Source: Clostridiales bacterium UBA6386
Lineage (GTDB): Bacteria > Bacillota > Clostridia > Oscillospirales > Oscillospiraceae
Length of the DNA: 12,953 nucleotides
Assembly (NCBI GenBank): GCA_002437585.1
Contig: DJQM01000039.1
Coordinates: 415 to 13,367, forward strand
Direction of reading: 5' to 3'
Below, piece by piece: positions 1-5,588 of the stretch; position 1 is the stretch's first letter, and the number at the start of each line of letters is the position of its first letter. Made by a program: the position numbers and the translations under genes. The notes under the pieces are model-generated. The model was not told where the DNA came from and ran no database searches. It was given only the letters and a program-made list of their open reading frames with translations.

Positions 1-533
1 CCTTCGGCGTTCTGCCTCCCGTGTCCATCCTGACCCCCGAGCAGACCCAGTACTACTTCCTGTCCGGCTTCACCGCCAAGCTGGCCGGCACCGAGCGGGG
101 CATCACCGAGCCTACTCCCACCTTCTCCGCCTGCTTCGGCCAGGCCTTCCTGGAGCTGCATCCCACCAAGTACGCCGAGGAGCTGGTCAAGAAGATGAAG
201 GTCTCCGGTGCCAAGGCATATCTCGTCAACACCGGCTGGAACGGCACCGGCAAGCGTATCTCCATCAAGGATACCCGGGGCATCATCGACGCCATCCTGT
301 CCGGCGCGATTCTGACCGCTCCCACCAAGACCATCCCCGTCTTCGGCTTCGAGGTTCCCACCGAGCTGCCCGGCGTTGACCCCGCCATCCTGGATCCCAG
401 AGACACCTACCAGAACGTCGCCGACTGGGAGACCAAGGCTGCCGATCTGGCCGGCCGGTTCATCAAGAACTTCGTCAAGTACGAGGGCAACGACGCGGGC
501 AAGGCTCTGGTCGCCGCCGGCCCCAAGCTGTAA
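1..533 (+). CDS. pckA: Phosphoenolpyruvate carboxykinase (ATP), C-terminal part
   Basis: The reading frame is open from the window edge (first full codon at 3) and ends at TAA 531-533, so about 177 C-terminal residues of a usually ~530-residue protein are visible. The enzyme interconverts oxaloacetate + ATP with PEP + CO2 + ADP in the cytosol; in anaerobic gut Clostridia it often runs in the carboxylating direction. Diagnostic family segments are present: FGVLPPVSILTPEQ, the SGFTAKLAGTERGITEP stretch, TFSACFGQAFLELHP, and NTGWNGTGKRISIKDTR, which belongs to the nucleotide-binding region. A GTG at 21 is an internal valine codon, not a start. No frameshift is seen. A strong terminator follows 23 bp after the stop. 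The N-terminal lobe and catalytic P-loop lie outside the window. Identification is firm. Confidence 0.96.
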   Translation, partial: FGVLPPVSILTPEQTQYYFLSGFTAKLAGTERGITEPTPTFSACFGQAFLELHPTKYAEELVKKMKVSGAKAYLVNTGWNGTGKRISIKDTRGIIDAILSGAILTAPTKTIPVFGFEVPTELPGVDPAILDPRDTYQNVADWETKAADLAGRFIKNFVKYEGNDAGKALVAAGPKL

Positions 534-556
534 TTAGCTTTTAACCTATAACGCAG

Positions 557-590
557 TCCACCCCCGGGAGATTTCCCGGGGGTGGATTTT
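557..590 (+). terminator. Intrinsic terminator of pckA
   Basis: A perfect 13-bp GC-rich stem (557-569 with 574-586, arms tccacccccggga / tcccgggggtgga) with a 4-nt loop is followed by TTTT and a T-rich stretch. It lies directly after the pckA stop codon. Confidence 0.93.
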
Positions 591-712
591 CCTTTGGCTG
601 GAAAGCTTCCAGATTTGCCTTATGATTTCAATTCGGTACGCGCTAAAAAAGAAGTTGTCATTGCAAGGCAGTCCGCAGACCAACGCCATGTTGTATCCAG
701 GTACTCACTATG

Positions 713-749
713 AAAACACCCCCTGCCTTTGATCGGCAGAGGGCGTTTT
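713..749. terminator. Terminator-like hairpin
   Basis: Arms 713-727 (aaaacaccccctgcc) and 735-749 (ggcagagggcgtttt) pair with two weak positions around a 7-nt loop. The A-rich and T-rich ends make it usable on both strands. It may back up termination between the convergent genes. Confidence 0.5.
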
Positions 750-773
750 GGGATTCAAGGCGTTCTGATACTA

Positions 774-808
774 TTTCCTGATTAAAATATTGGATTTTAA
801 TCAGGAAA
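774..808. repeat. Perfect 15-bp inverted repeat, AT-rich (IR1)
   Basis: Arms 774-788 (tttcctgattaaaat) and 794-808 (attttaatcaggaaa) are exact reverse complements around the loop attgg. The core attaaaat/attttaat recurs in the third palindrome at 897-923. Confidence 0.85.
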
Positions 809-829
809 GCATTGCCTGAAGGCACTGCC

Positions 830-865
830 TGTTTTGTGATTTATAAGGAAAGAAATCACAAAACA
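830..865. repeat. Perfect 13-bp inverted repeat (IR2)
   Basis: Arms 830-842 (tgttttgtgattt) and 853-865 (aaatcacaaaaca) are exact reverse complements around a 10-nt purine-rich loop (ataaggaaag). Confidence 0.85.
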
Positions 866-870
866 AGTCT

Positions 871-937
871 CATAGGAACTCCATGCCCTTTGGGCAATTA
901 AAATCTTTGGAAAAGATTTTAATTGGAGTTCCGTATG
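871..937. repeat. Nested palindrome forming a three-way junction (IR3)
   Basis: The outer stem ggaactcca (875-883) pairs with tggagttcc (924-932). It is extended by cata (871-874) with tatg (934-937), leaving one G unpaired. Inside, tgccc/gggca (884-888/892-896) and attaaaatcttt/aaagattttaat (897-908/912-923) form two further hairpins with no unpaired base between the helices. Either a DNA cruciform or a compact RNA fold is possible; the role is unknown. Confidence 0.8.
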
Positions 938-939
938 AC

Positions 940-961
940 AAAACGCCGGGAACGGGCTTTT
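940..961 (-). terminator. Terminator-like hairpin after the small LysR-linked gene
   Basis: Read on the minus strand, aaaagcc pairs with ggc(g)tttt around cgttccc with one bulged base, and T residues follow. It starts immediately after the stop codon of the 122-residue gene (963-965). The stem is short, so efficiency is uncertain. Confidence 0.5.
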
Positions 962-962
962 C

Positions 963-1331
963 TCAGGAAGCCAGCCGCTCGTCGGCTTCCGCGCGGCCGC
1001 TCTCGTTCTTAATCTCCTGATAGGAGAACACGGCTCGCTTGCCGAAGTGGCAGTTGGCGATCTCCACGCAGTCCGGCTCGCAGTCGTGGACCCGACTGTC
1101 AATGGTGATAACCGCTTCCTCGCCGCCGTGCAGGACGATGGACTCCCGGTCGCCGGAGGTCGGGGGCAGGCACCACAGGCCGGCAACGCCGTCGTAGCTG
1201 TGATGCTGAATCTCAATGTCGCCGGAATGAACCCGGAACCGATAGGTGTGGGTGCCGGACCGGCCGGGCATATCCACGGCATAGCCGTGCATGGCAAATA
1301 CAGGATGTAAGGTAACGTTCTTTTCTTCCAT
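963..1331 (-). CDS. Small protein of unknown function, cotranscribed with LysR gene
   Basis: This 122-residue soluble protein has no signal peptide and no membrane segment. I do not recognise a family. The N-terminal two thirds (roughly residues 5-95) are rich in short alternating hydrophobic runs and Thr/Val/Ile, which suggests a beta-sandwich or cupin-like fold; that is only an inference. Two cysteines sit in DCEPDC (about residues 83-88) and several histidines are scattered (HSGDIEIQHHSYD), so metal binding is conceivable. The ATG at 1329-1331 is preceded by aaggaag, which lies right at the end of the upstream lysR gene; the gap between the genes is 15 bp. Translation is therefore likely coupled to lysR, and the protein may belong to the same regulatory unit. 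Function unknown. Confidence 0.72.
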   Translation of the reverse strand: MEEKNVTLHPVFAMHGYAVDMPGRSGTHTYRFRVHSGDIEIQHHSYDGVAGLWCLPPTSGDRESIVLHGGEEAVITIDSRVHDCEPDCVEIANCHFGKRAVFSYQEIKNESGRAEADERLAS

Positions 1332-1346
1332 ATCCGCGTCTTCCTT

Positions 1347-2279
1347 TCAGAGCCGCGAACCGCAAAGAGAAGCCTCAATCTCCTCCTTGGTTCGCAGTAA
1401 AATATCGTAAAACTGTCTGGCGTATCCCGTCAGGGGATAGTCCTCGTGGTAAATGAGCACGTCCGTATAGCGGTAGCGGTTTTCCGTGCAGGGGATCTGA
1501 ACCAGGCCGTGCTGCCGCAGAACCTTCTCCGGCAGGGGAGAGACCCACATGTAGGTCTGGGGCACGTTGCTGAGGAAGTCGAACTGACTGCCCCGCTCGT
1601 AGAGGTAGATCCGCTTCTGACCCACCCCGGCGGCCTCCGGCAGGAAGGTCTGCTCATCGCCGTGAACCAGCTCCGTAAGCCCCGCCAGCTCCTCCGGGGA
1701 AATCCGGGTTCTGCCAGCCAGAGGGGACTCCCGGCAGACCAGCAGCCGGTAGGTAAAGCTCCAGATGGGCTTTACCCGCAGGTGCTTCTGATGAAGCAGC
1801 TGCCGGTTGGTTTCCTCCAGGAACTCCGGGTACCGGATGATTCCCAGCTGAAAGCCGTGGTTCAGGATGTTGTCAACGGCCTCCTGGGAATTGGTCTCGG
1901 AGAAATTGATCTGAATCTGCTCCCGGTTCTGAATGCCTTTGAAAAATTCGGTAAAGGCATAGGTGATGTAGGTGGCACGGGGGATGGAGATTTTCATGGC
2001 GGCCAGCCGCTCGTTCCGGCTTTGCAGCTGCCGCTCCAGAACCTCCAGCTTGTAGACGATCTGCCTCGCCAGCTCCAGGAAGGACTGGCCTTCCTCCGTC
2101 ACCGCCGTTCCGGCCGGCGTTCGCCGGAACACCGCATAGCCCAGGACGCTCTCCAATTCCTTCATAGCCTTGCTCAGGCTGGATTGGGTGACGTACAGGT
2201 TCTGCGCCGCCTGGTTGATGGAACCGCACTGGGCGATTTCCACTGCGTAACGCATTTGTTTCAGGGATATATCCAACAT
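1347..2279 (-). CDS. LysR-family transcriptional regulator
   Basis: A full-length 310-residue LysR-type regulator, the typical size for the family. The N-terminal winged helix-turn-helix (about residues 5-65) is clear: MRYAVEIAQCGSINQAAQNL followed by YVTQSSLSKAMKELE and FRRTPAGTAVTEEG. A linker helix (about 66-92) leads to the two-lobed effector-binding domain (about 93-300), which begins KISIPRATYITYAF. The effector cannot be read from sequence. ATG at 2277-2279 is the first in-frame methionine; the ribosome site before it is weak. The gene has its own near-consensus promoter about 120 bp upstream, with a perfect inverted repeat at the presumed transcript start, as expected for autoregulation. 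No divergent metabolic gene sits next to it, so its regulon cannot be guessed from context; the following 122-residue gene is its only obvious partner. Confidence 0.93.
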   Translation of the reverse strand: MLDISLKQMRYAVEIAQCGSINQAAQNLYVTQSSLSKAMKELESVLGYAVFRRTPAGTAVTEEGQSFLELARQIVYKLEVLERQLQSRNERLAAMKISIPRATYITYAFTEFFKGIQNREQIQINFSETNSQEAVDNILNHGFQLGIIRYPEFLEETNRQLLHQKHLRVKPIWSFTYRLLVCRESPLAGRTRISPEELAGLTELVHGDEQTFLPEAAGVGQKRIYLYERGSQFDFLSNVPQTYMWVSPLPEKVLRQHGLVQIPCTENRYRYTDVLIYHEDYPLTGYARQFYDILLRTKEEIEASLCGSRL

Positions 2280-2368
2280 TTCAGGTCACAGCTTTCTTAT
2301 GCGCCCTTCCTGCTTCGCTGGCATTATAGCGCGGATGGGGGCGTTTTTGTAGTCTTTGTTTGGCATAT

Positions 2369-2391
2369 GGTTATGAATGAAATTCATAACC
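2369..2391. promoter_or_regulatory. Perfect inverted repeat, candidate LysR operator
   Basis: ggttatgaat and attcataacc are exact 10-bp arms around gaa. The element starts within a few bases of the predicted lysR transcription start. It contains a T-N11-A pattern as in LysR-type boxes. A further half-site tcataacc lies at 2403-2410, overlapping the -10 region. Autorepression is the simplest reading, but it is an inference. Confidence 0.6.
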
Positions 2392-2401
2392 ATCCGCATA
2401 A

Positions 2402-2430
2402 ATCATAACCCGAACCTGACCCGATGTCAA
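2402..2430 (-). promoter_or_regulatory. lysR promoter
   Basis: On the minus strand TTGACA (2425-2430), a 17-bp spacer and TATGAT (2402-2407) form a near-consensus housekeeping promoter pointing at lysR. The predicted start near 2395 gives a leader of about 115 nt. Confidence 0.8.
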
Positions 2431-2452
2431 GTCCGGGCTTCGGATGAGAAGC

Positions 2453-2484
2453 GCAAAAACCGCGGCCTGCGCCGCGGTTTTTGC
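2453..2484. terminator. Perfect 14-bp stem-loop, terminator-like
   Basis: gcaaaaaccgcggc and gccgcggtttttgc pair exactly around ctgc. The A and T tracts at the base make it look like a bidirectional intrinsic terminator. No gene clearly ends here, so it may insulate lysR from the rightward genes or act as an attenuator before the small ORF at 2509. Confidence 0.6.
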
Positions 2485-2508
2485 AACAAGAAAAGAGGAG
2501 AGGAAAAA

Positions 2509-2610
2509 ATGAAAAAGATGATAGGTAGCAAATTTATAGAAACCGTCCGGGATTCGGACTGGGATGGGTCGCTTGATCTTTATGGCCTTATTATAACCGG
2601 GAAATATTAA
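2509..2610 (+). CDS. Possible 33-residue small ORF
   Basis: ATG at 2509 is preceded by a strong ribosome site (aagaggagagg, about 6 nt away) and runs 33 codons to TAA. The peptide begins MKKMIGSKFIETVRDSD and continues as a mixed sequence with a short hydrophobic stretch (LYGLII) near the end. It has no signal peptide or recognised family. It sits 25 bp after the 2453-2484 stem-loop and 160 bp before the AraC gene. The unusually good ribosome site is the main support; no promoter was found between the stem-loop and the ORF. It could be a real small protein, a leader peptide for downstream genes, or chance. Confidence 0.33.
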   Translation: MKKMIGSKFIETVRDSDWDGSLDLYGLIITGKY

Positions 2611-2723
2611 CGAAAAAAGTGGGAAGTTATTAAGCAAGTATTAAGTTTTGTGAAGAGTGTTCAGTTTTTTCTCAAAAACTTGTTGATATTTCCGACTTGA
2701 CAAAATTCTCCGGGAAACCGGAA

Positions 2724-2752
2724 TTGCAATCCGCTTTTTCCCATGGTATCAT
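2724..2752 (+). promoter_or_regulatory. Candidate promoter of the AraC gene
   Basis: TTGCAA (2724-2729), a 17-bp spacer and TATCAT (2747-2752) point at the AraC start. The predicted transcript start near 2759 would leave a very short leader carrying just the ribosome site gaggtgaagg (2760-2769). Confidence 0.6.
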
Positions 2753-2771
2753 AGCTTTCGAGGTGAAGGCC

Positions 2772-3683
2772 ATGAAGCATCCGCAAAATATCCGCATCGC
2801 CACGGACAGCCGGGAGGAAATTCTGCCGGACTTTTCCCCGGATTTTCCGTATCTGGCCTCCTGTGTGGAGCTGAGCCGGCAGCGATACCCCGGCGCGCCC
2901 TGGCACTGGCACCGGACGGTGGAGCTATTTTATGTGGAAACCGGTGCGGTGGAGTACATCATCCCGGAGGGGAGCTTCGTCTTCCCCGCGGGCACCGGGG
3001 GCTTTCTCAACGCCAACGTGCTGCACAGCACCCGGATCGTCTCCGGCTCCCAGCCCGCCGTGGAGCTTCTGCACCTGTTCGACCCGTCCTTTCTTGCCGG
3101 GGAGCGGGGCAGCCGGATCGAGGGGAAATACATCCTCCCCCTGGCCTCCGCCGGCCCCAGGCTTCTGTCTCTGCGCCCGGAGGATCCGGCGCAGGCGGGG
3201 ATTCTGGCACTTCTGCGGGAAAGCTTCACCCTGTCCGACGGGGACTGGGGCTATGAGCTTCGGCTCCGGCAGACCCTTGGTGATATCTGGCTGGAGCTGT
3301 TTGATCTGGCGCGGCCGACAATGGAGGCCGGGAATGCCGCCGCTCCCTCGGACGCCCTCATCAAGGCACTGCTGGTATACATCCACGAAAACTACGCCCG
3401 GAATCTTTCCGTGGACGAGCTGGCGGCGGCGGTACACATCAGCCGCCGCGCCTGCTTCCGGGTATTCCGGGAAAATCTGTGGACGACCCCCCTGGAATAT
3501 CTGCGCCAGTACCGGCTGGGGAAGGCCAGAGCCTTGCTGGAGAACACCCGGCTGCCCATTACGCAGATCGCCTATGAATGCGGCCTGGGCAGCAGCAGCT
3601 ATTTCGGCAAGACCTTCCGGCGGGCCTTCGGCCGCACTCCCGGCGACTACCGGCGCAATTGGCACGATCGTGATAGAAATTGA
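2772..3683 (+). CDS. AraC-family regulator with N-terminal cupin domain
   Basis: A 303-residue regulator. The N-terminal half (about 20-120) is an AraC-type cupin: WHWHRTVELFYVETGAVEYI at 44-63 carries histidines 45 and 47, followed by a PEGSFVFPAGTGGFLNANVLHS strand pair with His85. The C-terminal domain (about 195-296) holds both helix-turn-helix motifs: LSVDELAAAVHISRRACFRV (212-231) and ITQIAYECGLGSSSYFGKTF (263-282), ending in the typical FGRTPGDYRR. Such proteins usually sense a sugar or small ligand. The start is ATG 2772, three bases after gaggtgaagg; an in-frame TTG at 2697 was rejected because it precedes the likely promoter. The HD-domain gene follows 71 bp later on the same strand and is the most likely linked target. 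Ligand unknown. Confidence 0.93.
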   Translation: MKHPQNIRIATDSREEILPDFSPDFPYLASCVELSRQRYPGAPWHWHRTVELFYVETGAVEYIIPEGSFVFPAGTGGFLNANVLHSTRIVSGSQPAVELLHLFDPSFLAGERGSRIEGKYILPLASAGPRLLSLRPEDPAQAGILALLRESFTLSDGDWGYELRLRQTLGDIWLELFDLARPTMEAGNAAAPSDALIKALLVYIHENYARNLSVDELAAAVHISRRACFRVFRENLWTTPLEYLRQYRLGKARALLENTRLPITQIAYECGLGSSSYFGKTFRRAFGRTPGDYRRNWHDRDRN

Positions 3684-3754
3684 CATATATCGTATAGCAA
3701 GTCTGCCAAATATGTACTAAACTGTCAGCATAACCATAAGGAAGGAGTCTATTT

Positions 3755-4354
3755 ATGCTGCTGTCCCGCTATACCGCCGAGCAGGCTCTGGAGGAAGCCG
3801 GTCTGTCGAACCCCGGCCCCTGGATAAGTCACAGCCGGTATGTGGCTCTGGCCTGCCGGAACATCGCCGCCCGCTGTCCCAGGCTGGACGCGGACGAGGC
3901 CTATATTTACGGAATCCTCCACGACATCGGCCGCCGCGCAGGCGTTACCTCCGAGCGGCATCTTCTCGACGGCTACCGCTACTGCATGGCACGGGGCTGG
4001 ACGAAGGCCGCCCAGATCTGCATTTCCCACGCCTTTATGGTGAAAACCATCGATTCCTCCATCGGCGTTTTCGACATGCCCCCGGAGGACAAGGAATTCA
4101 TGGGCAGCTTCATCGACCGGGCGGTCTACGACGACTATGACCTGCTGGTGCAGCTGTGCGACGCGCTGGCGCTGCCCTCCGGCTTCTGCCTGCTGGAAAA
4201 GCGGTTTGTGGACGTGGCTCTGCGCTACGGGCTGCACCCGGCCACCCTGGATCGGTGGAAGGCGGTGCTGGCCATCAAGGAGCATTTTGAGGGGCTTATG
4301 GGCTGCTCCATCTACGATTGCCTGCCCGGTGTCGTCGAAAACAGCCTCCGCTGA
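3755..4354 (+). CDS. Stand-alone HD-domain phosphohydrolase-like protein
   Basis: A 199-residue soluble protein with a readable HD metal-binding set: His26 (ISHSRYVA), the His56-Asp57 pair in GILHDIGRR, His69 and His92 (CISHAF) as possible extra ligands, and Asp136 (QLCDALAL). The HD superfamily hydrolyses phosphate esters of nucleotides, (p)ppGpp or cyclic dinucleotides, among others; the spacing resembles small HDIG-like metal-dependent hydrolases, but the substrate cannot be told. No other domain is fused. ATG 3755 has a strong ribosome site (aaggaaggag at 3738-3747). It lies 71 bp after the AraC gene, and a perfect TTGACA at 3680-3685 has no good -10 partner, so cotranscription with the regulator is likely. 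A terminator-like hairpin lies about 120 bp downstream. Confidence 0.85.
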   Translation: MLLSRYTAEQALEEAGLSNPGPWISHSRYVALACRNIAARCPRLDADEAYIYGILHDIGRRAGVTSERHLLDGYRYCMARGWTKAAQICISHAFMVKTIDSSIGVFDMPPEDKEFMGSFIDRAVYDDYDLLVQLCDALALPSGFCLLEKRFVDVALRYGLHPATLDRWKAVLAIKEHFEGLMGCSIYDCLPGVVENSLR

Positions 4355-4471
4355 AGGCGAAAAATCTGACCTTCCGCTGCAGCCTCACCCGGTTCACTCA
4401 CCAGGCGGCCTCCTCCGGCCGCGGTGAATCGGTCGGAGGTTCGGGAGAAAACAGGCGGAATCCGGAAGCGC

Positions 4472-4509
4472 GTCAGGTCTTCGGCTCCCGCCGAAGACCT
4501 TGACTTTTT
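4472..4509 (+). terminator. Candidate terminator after the HD gene
   Basis: aggtcttcgg (4475-4484) and ccgaagacct (4491-4500) pair exactly around ctcccg, with outer gtc/gac pairing and then TTTTT at 4505-4509. The same bases contribute the -35 of the next promoter. Confidence 0.65.
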
Positions 4510-4528
4510 CGTCGGACACTGCTACCAT
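4500..4528 (+). promoter_or_regulatory. Candidate promoter of the methyltransferase gene
   Basis: TTGACT (4500-4505), 17 bp, then TACCAT (4523-4528). The -35 overlaps the base of the upstream terminator. The predicted leader is about 105 nt and contains hairpins at 4546-4566 (ending in TTTT) and 4585-4617. Confidence 0.5.
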
Positions 4529-4640
4529 ATGACTATCGGAGTCAGAAGGCCGCAGCAGGCGGCTTTTCCGAATCCGAATGGTTAGCCGGGGCGTGCAGGC
4601 GCGAGCCTGCCCGGCCGGAGCGCGTCAAGGAGGGGGCATT

Positions 4641-5249
4641 ATGTCCTTTTTCGAGAATACCCGCAAGCCGGAGGGCTTCGGCGGGGAGCTGATGGTTTCC
4701 ATGATGAATCTGGGGCACCGTGCCCTGTCCCGCTGGGGGCTTTCCTTCCTGAAGCTGCCCCCGGACGGCCGGGTGCTGGACTGCGGCTGCGGCGGCGGGG
4801 CAAACCTGAAAACGCTGCTGAAACAATGCCCCCAGGGCATCGTCAAGGGCATTGATGATTCCGCCGTCAGCGTGGAGAAGGCCAGAGCCGTAAATGAAAT
4901 CGCCGTCCGGGAAGGCCGGTGCGTGGTGTGGCAGGGCAGCGTAGAGCGGATCATCTTCGCCGCCGGCTGGTTCGACGCCGTCACCGCCTTTGAGACCGTC
5001 TACTTCTGGCCCAGGCTGCCCCAGTGTTTCCGGGAGGTTCACCGGGTGCTGAAGCCCGGCGGCACCTTCCTGATCTGCAACGAATGCGGCGGCGAAAACC
5101 CCAGGGACGAAACGTGGACGAGAATTGTCTCCGGCATGACCATCTACACGGGCGCCCAGCTTGCGGCCTTCCTGGAGCAGGCCGGATTCCGGGACATTCA
5201 GATCCACCGGCACCCCAAGGGCTGGCTCTGTCTCACCGCCCGGAAATGA
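4641..5249 (+). CDS. Class I SAM-dependent methyltransferase
   Basis: A 202-residue protein with a Methyltransf_11-type Rossmann core. Motif I is GRVLDCGCGGGANLKTLL (43-60), the acidic end of strand 2 is GIDDSAVSVEKA (70-81), motif IV is WFDAVTAFETVYFW (110-123), and the post-motif segment is REVHRVLKPGGTFLI (131-145). Glycine-rich loop and ribose-binding acid are intact, so SAM binding is expected. The substrate is unknown; small UbiE-like enzymes of this form act on metabolites, lipids or toxic compounds. ATG 4641 is preceded by aaggaggggg at the right distance, which decides it over an in-frame GTG further upstream (4578). It appears monocistronic, with its own promoter and the convergent terminator at 5271-5303. 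Confidence 0.9.
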   Translation: MSFFENTRKPEGFGGELMVSMMNLGHRALSRWGLSFLKLPPDGRVLDCGCGGGANLKTLLKQCPQGIVKGIDDSAVSVEKARAVNEIAVREGRCVVWQGSVERIIFAAGWFDAVTAFETVYFWPRLPQCFREVHRVLKPGGTFLICNECGGENPRDETWTRIVSGMTIYTGAQLAAFLEQAGFRDIQIHRHPKGWLCLTARK

Positions 5250-5270
5250 CCTGCCCCGAAATACAAAATC

Positions 5271-5303
5271 AGCCCCCTTCTCCGCCGGGCGGAGAAGGGG
5301 GCT
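5271..5303. terminator. Bidirectional terminator between methyltransferase gene and feo operon
   Basis: gcccccttctccg (5272-5284) and cggagaagggggc (5290-5302) pair exactly around ccggg, with an outer A-T pair. T-rich stretches follow on both strands (ttctgcattcctttt on plus, gattttgtattt on minus), which suits the convergent genes on either side. Confidence 0.88.
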
Positions 5304-5349
5304 TCTGCATTCCTTTTACCGGGTCAGGGAAATTTTACGGAAAGCACGC

Positions 5350-5520
5350 TCAGTGCTTGTGGCAGCTGCCGCAGGCGGCACAATGGGCGCAGTTGCCGCC
5401 GCAGGAGGACTTTCCCCGCTTTTTGTCCCGTATCATGACACGGATCACCAAAGCAACCACCGCCAATAGAATCAGGCAAACAACAATCGTACCGATATTC
5501 GCGCCGAGCCATTGCAGCAT
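5350..5520 (-). CDS. FeoB-associated Cys-rich membrane protein
   Basis: A 56-residue protein last in the feo operon. It has an N-terminal membrane segment (about residues 9-28, IGTIVVCLILLAVVALVIRV), a positive stretch (RDKKRGK) and a Cys-rich tail, SSCGGNCAHCAACGSCHKH, with cysteines at 40, 44, 47, 50 and 53. This layout is that of the small FeoB-associated protein family found after feoB in Firmicutes; it is thought to assist ferrous iron transport, perhaps by handing metal to or from FeoB, but its mechanism is not settled. The start ATG (5518-5520) has ggagtga upstream. It lies 68 bp after feoB, separated by a hairpin that may lower or stabilise its transcript. Confidence 0.92.
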   Translation of the reverse strand: MLQWLGANIGTIVVCLILLAVVALVIRVMIRDKKRGKSSCGGNCAHCAACGSCHKH

Positions 5521-5551
5521 AAAAATCACTCCATTTCAAAAGATACCATTT

Positions 5552-5576
5552 GGAGCCAGGCAGAACGCCTGGCTCC
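5552..5576 (-). other. Intercistronic hairpin between feoB and its small partner gene
   Basis: ggagccaggc and gcctggctcc pair exactly (10 bp) around a 5-nt loop. On the transcribed strand it is not followed directly by a T run, so a role in mRNA processing, stability or partial termination is more likely than full termination. Confidence 0.6.
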
Positions 5577-5588
5577 GGAATTTTGCTC

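Larger units (their letters stand above)
534..962. other. Gene-free spacer between convergent pckA and the small minus-strand gene
   Basis: This stretch holds the pckA terminator, a second terminator-like hairpin at 713-749, a packed set of perfect inverted repeats (774-937) and a hairpin at 940-961 that can end minus-strand transcription. No open reading frame with a plausible ribosome site is visible. The section 774-930 is clearly more AT-rich than the flanking genes. A string at 660-682 (attgcaaggcagtccgcagac) resembles one side of a common dispersed intergenic repeat, but the matching second side is not clearly present. Confidence 0.75.
2280..2508. other. Regulatory spacer upstream of lysR
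   Basis: It contains the lysR promoter and operator-like repeat and the perfect stem-loop at 2453-2484. I see no gene in it. The 14-mer gtccgggcttcgga at 2431-2444 is nearly repeated at 2545-2558 (one difference). Confidence 0.6.

Noticed and set aside
711..784. Short ORF starting ATG 711 in the spacer after pckA
   Set aside because: About 24 codons, no ribosome site and mostly within a terminator-like hairpin.
774..937. CRISPR array or insertion-sequence ends
   Set aside because: The palindromes are not direct repeats with regular spacers, and no transposase gene or remnant is visible nearby.
1446..2408. Plus-strand open frame opposite lysR
   Set aside because: Shadow of lysR; it would also overlap the lysR promoter and operator.
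2697..2702. TTGACA as -35 of the AraC gene
   Set aside because: At 17 bp the -10 would be ggaatt, a poor match; the TTGCAA-17-TATCAT pair further downstream fits better.
3680..3745. Separate promoter for the HD gene from TTGACA at 3680
   Set aside because: No acceptable -10 lies 16-18 bp downstream; cotranscription with the AraC gene is simpler.
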